Shown: positions 36,711 through 44,398 of the stretch, in pieces
Numbering within the stretch: position 1 is the stretch's first letter
How the letters are laid out: each line of letters begins with the position of its first letter
Origin: Umezawaea sp036375055
GTDB taxonomy: Bacteria; Actinomycetota; Actinomycetes; Mycobacteriales; Pseudonocardiaceae
Direction of reading: 5' to 3'
Assembly (NCBI RefSeq): GCF_036375055.1
Contig: NZ_DASUSQ010000019.1
Location: 1-64,000 of the forward strand
Length of the DNA stretch: 64,000 nucleotides
The notes under the pieces: generated by a model
The model's input: only the letters and a program-made list of their open reading frames with translations
Databases searched by the model: none
Told to the model about the DNA's origin: nothing
Made by a program: the position numbers and the translations under genes

Positions 36711-36814
36711 GGGTGCTGGGTGCTGGGTGCTGGGTGCTGGGTGCTGTGTCGTGGGCCGGGTGCCGGGTGCCGGGTGCCGGGTGCGGTGGGTGCGGTGGGT
36801 GCGGTGGGTGCGGT
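36711..36814 (+). repeat. G-rich minisatellite (GGGTGCT / GGGTGCC / GGGTGCGGT)
   Basis: Five perfect tandem GGGTGCT units (36711-36745), then three GGGTGCC units (36758-36778), then four GGGTGCGGT units (36779-36814). The 19-nt block at 36692-36710 recurs at 36739-36757 with one change. The regular GGG runs 3-6 nt apart meet the usual sequence rule for a G-quadruplex on the plus strand. Confidence 0.9.
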
Positions 36815-36867
36815 GAGGGTGTTGGTCGTCTGGTGGGGGTCTACCCCCCGCTCGCGTGATTGTCTCG

Positions 36868-36926
36868 ATCGTTGATCTTGGTTTGTCAAGGCGGGAAAGA
36901 TGCCTTGACAAACCAAGATCAACGAT
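36868..36926. repeat. large hairpin element, copy 1 (shared 33-nt core)
   Basis: Perfect 25-bp inverted repeat (36868-36892 and 36902-36926) around loop GGGAAAGAT. The inner 12 bp (GTTTGTCAAGGC with its complement) plus the loop recur exactly, in inverted orientation, at 57655-57687. The outer 13 bp (ATCGTTGATCTTG) do not recur but pair perfectly. It lies between convergent genes and could act as a two-way terminator. Confidence 0.85.
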
Positions 36927-37015
36927 GAGGGCGCTTCGGATCGGGGGGCAGGGTGGGGTCTGTCGACCCCGTTGGGTGCCGGATCCGTAGGTGGGTGGGT
37001 TTGCTGGCCCGGTGT

Positions 37016-37039
37016 CGAAGTCCCGAAGTCCCGAAGTCC
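37016..37039. repeat. 8-bp tandem repeat CGAAGTCC x3
   Basis: Three perfect direct copies of CGAAGTCC, about 100 bp beyond the 3' end of the FhuF-type gene. No function evident. Confidence 0.8.
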
Positions 37040-37142
37040 TGAGGCTCCGAACTCCCTGTTCAGGGTCCGGGTCCGTAGGTCTGAAGCCTTGGGGTCGGTT
37101 CCGTCTGGCGGGGGCTGGAGGTGTGCGGCCTGAGGGCTGCCT

Positions 37143-37949
37143 CTAGTGGCAGATTCGGGGGCAGGTGTCGCAGGCTTCCGCGCCCGGCAGGACGTAGGTG
37201 AAGCAGCAGCTCTCGCGCTTCCTCGTCCACTCGCCGTCCACCATCCTCAGGGTGGAGGCGCTGGTCAGCGGTTCCAGCCGCTCCGGGAGCAGCATGGCCG
37301 CGTCGGCCACGCCCGTCGCCTCGTCGCCGCACATCCGGCCCGCCAGCCAGGCGCCCTTGTCCAGTGCGTCCGTGGCCGCTGCCCAGAGCATTCGGCGGCC
37401 CAGGCGCACGGTGGGGGCGTAGGCACCGACGAAGGCCGCGGCGTGGGCGGTGTACCTGGCTCGGAGCACCGCGGCCAAGGCCTGTTCGTCGGCCACCACC
37501 GTCGCCGCCGGGTGGTTGCCCGACGGGTCGTCCGGCAGGCACGCGAAGTCGTCCGACAGCAGTGCGATGCCCGCCACGTGCGGGCGGTCGTCGTTCGCGA
37601 TGCGGAAGGCCAGGTCGGTGGGCTTGAGCGAGGGGACTCGCCTGGCGCTGTGGAAGAGGAGGCCCGCGAGGCCGCCCGCCACGCCGAGGTACCAGCCCAT
37701 CACGTAGCCGGCCGTGGCGCGGTCCGACGACTCGCCGTACTCGTCCACCAGCCACGCGCCCAGGGTCTTGCGCCACCTGGTGAAGAGCTGCGGGTCTTCC
37801 AGCAGGTCGGAGCAGAGCAGCCAGTCGCCCCGGTCCTCCGGCAGGCCGAAGCGGATCTCGACGTCGTCACTTCGGGTTGAGACCCGCGTGATCGACTCGG
37901 CAACGGGCGTGGACGCTGGTCGCGTCCGCACGTTCGCCGGTATCGTCAT
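37143..37949 (-). CDS. FhuF-type (2Fe-2S) siderophore-iron reductase
   Basis: The 268-residue protein ends in the FhuF C-terminal iron-sulfur motif: paired cysteines 248 and 249, then Cys260 and Cys263 (CC-x10-C-x2-C) with Cys267 beyond. Earlier parts (TRWRKTLGAWLVDEYGESSDRATAGYVMGWYLG) fit the family. FhuF reduces Fe(III) in imported siderophores to release iron. The context agrees: a siderophore ABC operon lies next door and an iron box lies 31 nt upstream of the start. ATG 37949 was chosen, with GAGGG upstream; TTG 37955 is also in frame. Confidence 0.85.
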   Translation of the reverse strand: MTIPANVRTRPASTPVAESITRVSTRSDDVEIRFGLPEDRGDWLLCSDLLEDPQLFTRWRKTLGAWLVDEYGESSDRATAGYVMGWYLGVAGGLAGLLFHSARRVPSLKPTDLAFRIANDDRPHVAGIALLSDDFACLPDDPSGNHPAATVVADEQALAAVLRARYTAHAAAFVGAYAPTVRLGRRMLWAAATDALDKGAWLAGRMCGDEATGVADAAMLLPERLEPLTSASTLRMVDGEWTRKRESCCFTYVLPGAEACDTCPRICH

Positions 37950-37979
37950 CGGCAAGGCCCTCGCAGTTCGGCTATCGGC

Positions 37980-37998
37980 TGAGGTTTGCCTAACCTTA
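37980..37998. promoter_or_regulatory. IdeR/DmdR-type iron box before the FhuF-type gene
   Basis: TGAGGTTTGCCTAACCTTA agrees with the symmetric 19-bp iron box TTAGGTTAGCCTAACCTAA at about 16 positions, closer than the one at 33761. It lies directly upstream of the reductase start on the minus strand. Confidence 0.8.
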
Positions 37999-38066
37999 CC
38001 TAGATGATCCGCAGTTGGGCCTCACGAGTGACGCCGGTCACGGGAGGCTCCTCCGAACGGGTGGCT

Positions 38067-38083
38067 GTTCGCGGTAAGCGGAC
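38067..38083. promoter_or_regulatory. candidate ClgR-type site upstream of clpC
   Basis: GTTCGCGGTAAGCGGAC has the CGC-N5-GCG spacing of the ClgR boxes that activate clp genes in actinobacteria, but the central bases fit only partly. It lies 196 nt upstream of the clpC start. A weak call. Confidence 0.3.
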
Positions 38084-38278
38084 ACCGGGTCCCAAGCGGA
38101 ATCTGCCTGGCACAACGTGCGTTGTAGCTGGTGTCATAGATCCCCGAGGGCGGCGAGCTGCGCACGGGAACTGAGAGCGATGGCCCCGCCGACTACAGTG
38201 GTCGGCACGGTGCCGCGCTCTCCACGGTCTGCCAGTGGTGAGCCCGAGGACCGCCGGCGCAGCAGTCAGGGAGTGCGA

Positions 38279-40837
38279 ATGTTCGAAAGGTTCACCGACC
38301 GCGCGAGGCGGGTGGTTGTCCTGGCCCAAGAAGAGGCCCGGATGCTCAACCACAACTACATCGGCACCGAGCACATCCTCCTGGGGTTGATCCACGAGGG
38401 TGAAGGTGTCGCCGCCAAGGCGCTGGAGTCGTTGGGGATCGCCCTCGAAGGTGTCCGCCAGCAGGTCGAGGAAATCATCGGCCAGGGCCAGCAGGCCCCG
38501 AGCGGTCACATCCCCTTCACCCCACGAGCGAAAAAAGTCCTCGAGCTGTCCCTGCGCGAAGCGCTTCAGCTCGGCCACAACTACATCGGCACCGAGCACA
38601 TCCTGCTCGGCCTGATCCGCGAGGGCGAAGGCGTCGCGGCGCAGGTCCTGGTGAAGCTCGGCGCCGACCTCAACCGGGTCCGCCAGCAGGTGCTCCAGCT
38701 CCTGTCCGGCTACTCCGGTGGCAAGGAGCCGACCGAGTCCAGCGGTCGCGGTGAGGGCACTCCCTCGTCGTCCCTGGTGCTCGACCAGTTCGGGCGCAAC
38801 CTCACCGCCAGCGCGCGCGAGGGCAAGCTCGACCCGGTCATCGGTCGCTCCAAGGAGATCGAGCGGGTCATGCAGGTGCTGTCCCGCCGCACCAAGAACA
38901 ACCCGGTGCTCATCGGCGAGCCCGGCGTCGGCAAGACCGCCGTCGTCGAGGGCCTGGCGCAGATGGTCGTCAAGGGCGAGGTGCCCGAGACGCTCAAGGA
39001 CAAGCAGCTCTACACGCTTGACCTCGGCTCGCTGGTCGCCGGTTCCCGCTACCGCGGTGACTTCGAGGAGCGCCTGAAGAAGGTGCTCAAGGAGATCCGC
39101 ACCCGCGGCGACATCATCCTGTTCATCGACGAGATCCACACCCTCGTGGGTGCGGGTGCCGCCGAGGGCGCGATCGACGCCGCCAGCATCCTCAAGCCGA
39201 TGCTGGCCCGCGGTGAGCTCCAGACCATCGGCGCGACCACGCTCGACGAGTACCGCAAGTACGTCGAGAAGGACCCGGCCCTGGAGCGCCGGTTCCAGCC
39301 GATCCAGGTCGGCGAGCCGTCGCTGGAGCACACGATCGAGATCCTCAAGGGTCTCCGCGACCGGTACGAGGCGCACCACCGCGTCTCGATCACCGACTCC
39401 GCGCTGGTCGCGGCCGCCACGCTGGCCGACCGGTACATCAACGACCGGTTCCTGCCGGACAAGGCGATCGACCTCATCGACGAGGCGGGCGCGCGGATGC
39501 GCATCCGCCGGATGACCGCTCCGCCGGACCTGCGCGAGTTCGACGAGAAGATCGCCGACGTCCGCAGGGACAAGGAGTCGGCCATCGACGCGCAGGACTT
39601 CGAGCGCGCCGCGAAGCTGCGGGACGCCGAGAAGACCCTGCTGGGTCAGAAGGCCGAGCGCGAGAAGCAGTGGAAGGACGGTGACCTCGACGTCGTCGCC
39701 GAGGTCGATGACGAGCAGATCGCCGAAGTGCTGGCGAACTGGACCGGCATCCCCGTCTTCAAGCTCACCGAGGAGGAGACCACCCGTCTGCTCCGCATGG
39801 AGGAAGAGCTCCACAAGCGGATCATCGGTCAGGTCGACGCCGTCAAGGCCGTCTCCAAGGCGATCCGCCGCACGCGTGCGGGTCTGAAGGACCCGAAGCG
39901 CCCGTCCGGCTCGTTCATCTTCGCCGGCCCGTCCGGTGTGGGTAAGACCGAGCTGTCCAAGGCGCTCGCGCAGTTCCTGTTCGGCGAAGAGGACGCGCTC
40001 ATCCAGATCGACATGGGTGAGTTCCACGACCGGTACACCGCGTCGCGGCTGTTCGGTGCCCCTCCCGGCTACGTCGGGTACGAAGAGGGCGGCCAGCTCA
40101 CCGAGAAGGTGCGCCGCAAGCCGTTCTCCGTCGTGCTCTTCGACGAGATCGAGAAGGCGCACCAGGAGATCTACAACACGCTGCTCCAGGTGCTTGAGGA
40201 CGGGCGTCTGACCGACGGTCAGGGCCGGACGGTGGACTTCAAGAACACCGTCATCATCTTCACGTCCAACCTGGGCACGTCGGACATCTCCAAGGCCGTG
40301 GGGCTCGGCTTCACCACCGGCCAGGACGGCGCGTCGAACTACGAGCGCATGAAGAACAAGGTCAACGACGAGCTGAAGAAGCACTTCAGGCCGGAGTTCC
40401 TCAACCGCATCGACGACATCATCGTCTTCCACCAGCTCACGCAGGACCAGATCATCGAGATGGTGGACTTGATGATCAACCGCGTCGAGGCGCAGTTGAA
40501 GAACAAGGACATGGCGATCGAGCTCACGGACAGGGCCAAGAAGCTCCTGGCCACCCGTGGCTTCGACCCCGTGCTCGGCGCTCGCCCGCTGCGTCGCACG
40601 ATCCAGCGCGAGATCGAGGACGCCCTGTCGGAGAAGATCCTGTTCGGCGAGCTCACGGCCGGTCAGATCGTCCTCACCGACGTCGAGGGCTGGGACGGCG
40701 AAGGCACCCCGGACGACAAGGCGCACTTCGTCTTCCGCGGCGAGCCCAAGCCCAACCGCGTCCCCGACTCCCCGCCGGTCGAGCTGTCCGCGTCCGCGGG
40801 CAGTGAGTCCGCCGGTGACGAGGCGGTCGGCGAGTAG
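38279..40837 (+). CDS. clpC: ATP-dependent Clp protease ATP-binding subunit ClpC
   Basis: The 852-residue Hsp100 unfoldase feeds proteins to ClpP. Two N-terminal Clp repeats are seen (each with HNYIGTEHILLGLI). The first AAA domain has Walker A GEPGVGKT at 213-220, followed by a short UVR-like coiled middle domain (KLRDAEKTLLGQKAEREKQW), and the second has GPSGVGKT at 550-557. The AGFGPVLGARPLRR-like sensor-2 region (FDPVLGARPLRRTIQ) follows. The tail is acidic. In mycobacteria clpC1 is essential and the target of cyclomarin and ecumicin. ATG 38279 follows AGGGAG. A terminator follows. Confidence 0.97.
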   Translation: MFERFTDRARRVVVLAQEEARMLNHNYIGTEHILLGLIHEGEGVAAKALESLGIALEGVRQQVEEIIGQGQQAPSGHIPFTPRAKKVLELSLREALQLGHNYIGTEHILLGLIREGEGVAAQVLVKLGADLNRVRQQVLQLLSGYSGGKEPTESSGRGEGTPSSSLVLDQFGRNLTASAREGKLDPVIGRSKEIERVMQVLSRRTKNNPVLIGEPGVGKTAVVEGLAQMVVKGEVPETLKDKQLYTLDLGSLVAGSRYRGDFEERLKKVLKEIRTRGDIILFIDEIHTLVGAGAAEGAIDAASILKPMLARGELQTIGATTLDEYRKYVEKDPALERRFQPIQVGEPSLEHTIEILKGLRDRYEAHHRVSITDSALVAAATLADRYINDRFLPDKAIDLIDEAGARMRIRRMTAPPDLREFDEKIADVRRDKESAIDAQDFERAAKLRDAEKTLLGQKAEREKQWKDGDLDVVAEVDDEQIAEVLANWTGIPVFKLTEEETTRLLRMEEELHKRIIGQVDAVKAVSKAIRRTRAGLKDPKRPSGSFIFAGPSGVGKTELSKALAQFLFGEEDALIQIDMGEFHDRYTASRLFGAPPGYVGYEEGGQLTEKVRRKPFSVVLFDEIEKAHQEIYNTLLQVLEDGRLTDGQGRTVDFKNTVIIFTSNLGTSDISKAVGLGFTTGQDGASNYERMKNKVNDELKKHFRPEFLNRIDDIIVFHQLTQDQIIEMVDLMINRVEAQLKNKDMAIELTDRAKKLLATRGFDPVLGARPLRRTIQREIEDALSEKILFGELTAGQIVLTDVEGWDGEGTPDDKAHFVFRGEPKPNRVPDSPPVELSASAGSESAGDEAVGE

Positions 40838-40859
40838 TCGCCACCAGCACAGCACCACC

Positions 40860-40895
40860 GCGAAGCGCCCCCGGTCACGGCCGGGGGCGCTTCGC
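40860..40895 (+). terminator. terminator after clpC
   Basis: Perfect 15-bp stem (GCGAAGCGCCCCCGG at 40860-40874 with its complement at 40881-40895), loop TCACGG. Just beyond it GTCCAGGGGGG-like sequence is present twice (near 40898 and 40912). Confidence 0.9.
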
Positions 40896-40951
40896 ACGTC
40901 CAGGGGGGTGCGTCCAGGGGGGATCACGGCCGGGGACTTCACCGGCCGGGA

Positions 40952-40971
40952 ATATGCGTGCGCACGCATAT
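40952..40971. promoter_or_regulatory. 20-bp perfect palindrome, candidate operator of the SDR gene
   Basis: ATATGCGTGCGCACGCATAT lies 36 nt before the SDR start. Its inner TGCGTGCGCACGCA closely matches the palindrome TGCCTGCGCAGGCA in front of the nearby MarR gene (42241-42254). Both could be bound by that MarR protein. Confidence 0.6.
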
Positions 40972-41006
40972 GTTTTCTGGTCAGAGGTCCGACCAAGGGA
41001 GCAGCG

Positions 41007-41774
41007 ATGGGCAGCAGGTTCGAGGGCAAGGTCGTCATCGTCACGGGCGGTGGGTCGGGGATCGGTGCCGCCGCGGCGCTGCGGTTCGCGGCGGAGGGGG
41101 CGCGGGTGGTCGTGGCCGGGCGGACCAGGGCGACGCTCGACGCCGTGGCGGCGCGGGCCGGGGAGATCGACACCAGGGTCGTCGACGTGTCCGACGAGGT
41201 GGCCGTGACCGAGTTCGTGGAGGAGGTGGCCCGCACCTACGGACGGCTCGACGTGCTGGTCAACAACGCGGGCGCGGCGGGACTGGCCAGCGCGGAGGAG
41301 ACCACGACGGAGATGTGGCGGCACATCGTCGGCACCAACCTGGACTCGGTGTTCTTCGCCTCGCGGGCCGCCGTGAAGCACCTCAGGGAGACGCGCGGGA
41401 ACATCGTCAACGTCTCGTCGGTGGCCGGGATCGGCGGGGACTACTCCGCCGTCGCCTACAACGCGGCCAAGGGCGGGGTGTCGAACCTGACCCGTGCGAT
41501 GGCGCTGGACCACGGCCGGGACGGGGTGCGGGTCAACGCGGTGTGCCCCAGCCTGACCGTGACCGCGATGACGGACGCGTTCCGCGCCACGGCCGGGGTG
41601 TCCGAGGCGTTCGCCGCGGCCATCCCGATGGGGCGCGCGGCCGAGGCCGAGGAGGTCGGGGACGTGATCGTGTTCCTGGCGAGCGAGGACGCCCGGTTCG
41701 TCACCGGGGTCAACCTGCCGGTCGACGGCGGGCTGACGGCGTCGGACGGGCAGCCGCGGCTGTTCCGGTCGTGA
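41007..41774 (+). CDS. SDR-family oxidoreductase
   Basis: The 255-residue classical short-chain dehydrogenase has the cofactor motif TGGGSGIG (about 13-20), NNAG, the catalytic Ser in NVSSVAG and Tyr-x3-Lys in YNAAK, and the C-terminal FVTGVNLPVDGGL. AGRTRAT after the second strand suggests NADP(H). Substrate unknown. A 20-bp palindrome lies in its promoter. The convergent gene, 7 nt beyond its end, is a MarR regulator that probably controls it. Confidence 0.9.
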   Translation: MGSRFEGKVVIVTGGGSGIGAAAALRFAAEGARVVVAGRTRATLDAVAARAGEIDTRVVDVSDEVAVTEFVEEVARTYGRLDVLVNNAGAAGLASAEETTTEMWRHIVGTNLDSVFFASRAAVKHLRETRGNIVNVSSVAGIGGDYSAVAYNAAKGGVSNLTRAMALDHGRDGVRVNAVCPSLTVTAMTDAFRATAGVSEAFAAAIPMGRAAEAEEVGDVIVFLASEDARFVTGVNLPVDGGLTASDGQPRLFRS

Positions 41775-41781
41775 CCCCCGC

Positions 41782-42225
41782 CTACTCGACGATGGCCCGC
41801 AGCGTCCGCGTCAGGACCTCGTAGTCGGCCTCGTCGACGTGGTCGAGCACGTTGCGGCGAACGCTGTCGACCTGGTGCGGCCAGGCCGCCTCGATCCTGG
41901 TGAGGCCCGCGTCGGTGATCGTGAGCCGGTGGCCGCGGGCGTCGTCGGGGTCCTGGTGGCGGTCGACCTCACCGCGCCGCACGAGGCTGTCGGCCAGCCT
42001 GCTGACCCGGCTGGCCGACAGGCCGACGCGGGCCGCCAGCTCGCTGATCCGCAGGCCGTCCGGGCGGGCGTCGCCCAGGTTCGACAGCGCCACGTACTCG
42101 GGCGCGGTGATGTTGGCCTTGGTCTGGAGCTCGACGTCGATCACGCGCGGCAGGACGTTCAGGACCCTGGCGAACGCGCGCCACAGGTCCTCTTCGGGCG
42201 GGGTGAGGGCGCGCGGGGTGTCCAT
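41782..42225 (-). CDS. MarR-family transcriptional regulator
   Basis: A 147-residue MarR protein: FARVLNVLPRVIDVELQTKANITAPEYVALSNLGDA (dimer helix and H2), ISELAARVGLSASRVSRLADSLVRRGEV (recognition helix), and DRHQDPDDARGHRLTITDAG (wing). ATG 42225 is the first good start. A 14-bp palindrome lies just upstream (42241-42254), and a sister palindrome lies before the adjacent SDR gene, so this protein probably represses itself and the SDR gene. Confidence 0.87.
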   Translation of the reverse strand: MDTPRALTPPEEDLWRAFARVLNVLPRVIDVELQTKANITAPEYVALSNLGDARPDGLRISELAARVGLSASRVSRLADSLVRRGEVDRHQDPDDARGHRLTITDAGLTRIEAAWPHQVDSVRRNVLDHVDEADYEVLTRTLRAIVE

Positions 42226-42240
42226 CCGCCGGATTTTAGC

Positions 42241-42254
42241 TGCCTGCGCAGGCA
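42241..42254. promoter_or_regulatory. 14-bp palindrome upstream of the MarR gene
   Basis: TGCCTGCGCAGGCA, perfect, 15 nt upstream of the MarR start. It shares the pattern TGC-S-TGCGCA-S-GCA with the palindrome before the SDR gene. Confidence 0.6.
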
Positions 42255-42325
42255 CACACACCCGCTGACCTGCGCATCCGCCCAATCCCGGCCGGTGAGG
42301 ACGGCCGCTCGGGCAGACTGGTCCG

Positions 42326-43309
42326 GTGGTCGACACCGAAGTGCCCAGGCGACGGCGGGTGGGCGGCGGTGCGCTGTCGGCCCTCGTCGTCCTGCTGACC
42401 ATCGCCTTCCTCGGCGCGGCCGGACTGCGGCTGCTGGGGATCGACGGCACCCGCTACACGGTCGCGACGACCGCCCTGACGCCGTACACGACGGCCGCAG
42501 GGGTGCTGCTGGGCTGCTTCGCGCTGCTGCTGCGGCGGTGGGCGGCGGGCACAGTCGTGCTGCTGGTGGCCATCGTGATGGTCGCGGCCGTGGCGCCGAG
42601 GGCGTTCCCCGACTCCCGGCCGAACGGGATCGGCACCGAGGTCCGGGTGATGTCGATCAACATGCTGTTCGGCCGGGCCGACGCGGTCGACGTCGTGGCG
42701 GCCGTGCGGGACAACCGCGTCGACGTGCTGACCCTCCAGGAGCTGACGACGGAGTCGGTCGGCGCGCTGGACCGGGCCGGGCTCCGCACGGTCCTGCCGC
42801 ACCGGGTGTTCGAGGACGCGCCGAGCGCGTTCGGGTCCGGGATCGCCTCGCGCTACCCGCTGACCGCCAAGGCGTTGACGCCGCCCGGCACCATGCGGCA
42901 GCCCGGCGCGCTCGTCGACCTGCCGGGCAGGCAGGACATCGAGGTCGTCTCCGTGCACGCGACGCCGCCGGTCGTGACCGACGGGCCGGAAGCCTGGCAG
43001 CGGGAGCTGGCCGGGCTGCCGAACCGGAACGTCAACGGCCCGCCGCGCGTCCTCGCGGGCGACTTCAACGCGACCCTCGACCACGTCGGCCTGCGCAGGC
43101 TCCTCGCCAACGGCTACGTGGACGCGGCCGACGAGGTCGGCGCGGGGTTGGAGCCGACGTGGCCCTCGGGCGCGTTCTGGCCGCCGCCGGTGACCATCGA
43201 CCACGTGCTGGTCGACAGCCGCTGCCCGGTCGACACCTACGGCGTGCTGACCATCTCCGGCACCGACCACCGAGCGGTGGTCACGAAGTTCGTCGTGCCA
43301 ACTCCGTGA
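42326..43309 (+). CDS. membrane-anchored endonuclease/exonuclease/phosphatase (EEP) family protein
   Basis: The 327-residue protein has three N-terminal membrane helices (about 17-37, 52-70 and 75-91) and an outward EEP domain. Its metal and catalytic motifs are visible: VMSINMLFG (Asn), LTLQELT (Glu), GDFNATLDH (Asp and Asn) and ISGTDHRAVVTKF (Asp-His). Members hydrolyse phosphodiesters in DNA, lipids or sugars; the substrate is not predictable. GTG 42326 was chosen. Its 3' end overlaps that of the convergent Sir2 gene by 29 nt. Confidence 0.85.
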   Translation: MVDTEVPRRRRVGGGALSALVVLLTIAFLGAAGLRLLGIDGTRYTVATTALTPYTTAAGVLLGCFALLLRRWAAGTVVLLVAIVMVAAVAPRAFPDSRPNGIGTEVRVMSINMLFGRADAVDVVAAVRDNRVDVLTLQELTTESVGALDRAGLRTVLPHRVFEDAPSAFGSGIASRYPLTAKALTPPGTMRQPGALVDLPGRQDIEVVSVHATPPVVTDGPEAWQRELAGLPNRNVNGPPRVLAGDFNATLDHVGLRRLLANGYVDAADEVGAGLEPTWPSGAFWPPPVTIDHVLVDSRCPVDTYGVLTISGTDHRAVVTKFVVPTP

Positions 43310-44081
43310 GCGCCTCCACGGCACCCATCGGCAGCGACACCCCGCGCCCGTGCCGCACCTCGGGTTCGCGCGGGTTGATCCGGATGAGCGCCCCGGTGGC
43401 CGCGCTCGCCAGCTCGGCCTGCCGCCGCACGGTCGGGACGGCGCTCCCCGCACCGATCTCCACGACCACCAGCGACTTCCCGGTCAGCCCCCGGCGCCAC
43501 GTCGTCAGCTCGTCCAGCGCCGCCTGGCTCCGGTCGCCGATCCAGTCGTGGTCGCCGAACATCAGGATGTTCGGCCGGGCCAGCCCGCCGCAGTTGCGGC
43601 AGGTCGGCAACGGGTCGAGGGCGCGCATGGTCTCCGGGTCGACCGCCACGGACAGGTCGGCGGCGGACCAGACGTCGTCCGTGCACGGCTCCACGCACTG
43701 GAGGTGGTGGATCGACCCGTGCACCTCGGCGACGTGGGCGTACCCGGCCCGCTGGAACTGCCCGTCCACGTTGGAGGTGAACACCCGCTGCTCGGCACCC
43801 CACCGGCGCAGCAGCTCGAACCCGGTGTGCGGCACGGTGTCGCGGTAGAGGTGCATCCGGTGCCCGTAGAAGCCCCAGGCCAGGGCCGGGTCGTCGACGA
43901 AGTGCGCGGGGTCGGCCAGTCCGACGAAGCTCAGGCCGAGCCGCTCGTACGGCGGGTAGGCCTGCCAGAACCCCCGGTCGCCCCGGAAGTCCGGCAGACC
44001 GGAGTCGACGCCCATGCCCGCGCCGGCGCAGACGAGGACCGCGTCGGCACGGGCGAGCAGCTCGGCGGCTCGGTCAAGCAT
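43281..44081 (-). CDS. Sir2-family NAD-dependent protein deacylase
   Basis: The 266-residue protein has the NAD-binding GAGMGVDSGLPDFRGDRGFW, TSNVDGQFQRAG, the catalytic His121 in EVHGS, and likely zinc cysteines 129, 133, 161 and 164. The first pair is spaced C-x3-C, wider than the common C-x2-C. The family removes acyl groups from lysines with NAD. The start overlaps the mhuD-like gene by 8 nt, so the two are cotranscribed. Confidence 0.88.
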   Translation of the reverse strand: MLDRAAELLARADAVLVCAGAGMGVDSGLPDFRGDRGFWQAYPPYERLGLSFVGLADPAHFVDDPALAWGFYGHRMHLYRDTVPHTGFELLRRWGAEQRVFTSNVDGQFQRAGYAHVAEVHGSIHHLQCVEPCTDDVWSAADLSVAVDPETMRALDPLPTCRNCGGLARPNILMFGDHDWIGDRSQAALDELTTWRRGLTGKSLVVVEIGAGSAVPTVRRQAELASAATGALIRINPREPEVRHGRGVSLPMGAVEALTELARRTS

Positions 44082-44388
44082 CCTTCGTCGGCGTGGAGCC
44101 GAGGACGACCTCGAACTCGAGCAGGTCGGCGCCGCTGGCCACCGGCTTCGCGCGCTCGCCCGCGTGGGCCTCGCGGGCGCCGCCGTTCTTCCAGTTCTCG
44201 AAGTCCTCGTCCGTCTCCCACTTGGTGTAGACGAAGTACCGGTCGTCACCCGCGACGGGCCGGAGGAGCTCGAACCCGAGGAAGCCGGGGGAGGAGTCCA
44301 CCGAGCCCAGCCGGGCGGCGAACCGCTTCTCCAGCTCGGGGCCCGCGCCCTCGGGAACCTTGATCGCGTTGATCTTCACGACTGCCAT
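44074..44388 (-). CDS. mhuD: heme-degrading monooxygenase, MhuD-like
   Basis: The 104-residue ferredoxin-like (antibiotic biosynthesis monooxygenase fold) protein closely follows M. tuberculosis MhuD: VKINAIKVPEGAGPELEKRFA, SPGFLGFELLRPV, and ending LLEFEVVLGS. The residues known to matter in MhuD are at the same places: Asn7, Arg26, Trp66 and His75 (the heme ligand). It should open heme to release iron without CO. It lies upstream of a Sir2 gene with an 8-nt overlap. Confidence 0.9.
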   Translation of the reverse strand: MAVVKINAIKVPEGAGPELEKRFAARLGSVDSSPGFLGFELLRPVAGDDRYFVYTKWETDEDFENWKNGGAREAHAGERAKPVASGADLLEFEVVLGSTPTKDA

Positions 44389-44398
44389 GGTTCCCAGC

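Larger units (their letters stand above)
36663..37142. other. 480-bp gene-free region with repeats and a large hairpin
   Basis: Between the convergent ATPase and FhuF-type genes lie, in order, a G-rich minisatellite (36711-36814), a 25-bp hairpin (36868-36926) and an 8-bp tandem repeat (37016-37039). Short frames run through the repeats but look like products of the repeats, not genes. Confidence 0.7.
37950..38278. other. 329-bp divergent intergenic region (FhuF-type gene / clpC)
   Basis: No gene seen. The left part carries the iron box (37980-37998), the middle a candidate ClgR-type site (38067-38083), and the right part the clpC leader with AGGGAG before its ATG. Confidence 0.6.

Noticed and set aside
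36598..36875. Short Gly/Cys/Val-rich ORFs after the siderophore ATPase
   Set aside because: They are translations of the GGGTGCT-type tandem repeat and have no ribosome sites or family.
38000..41236. A 1078-codon open frame on the minus strand opposite clpC
   Set aside because: It is antisense to a certain clpC gene and is Asp/Arg/Leu/Val-rich in the manner of high-GC shadow frames; no domain fits.
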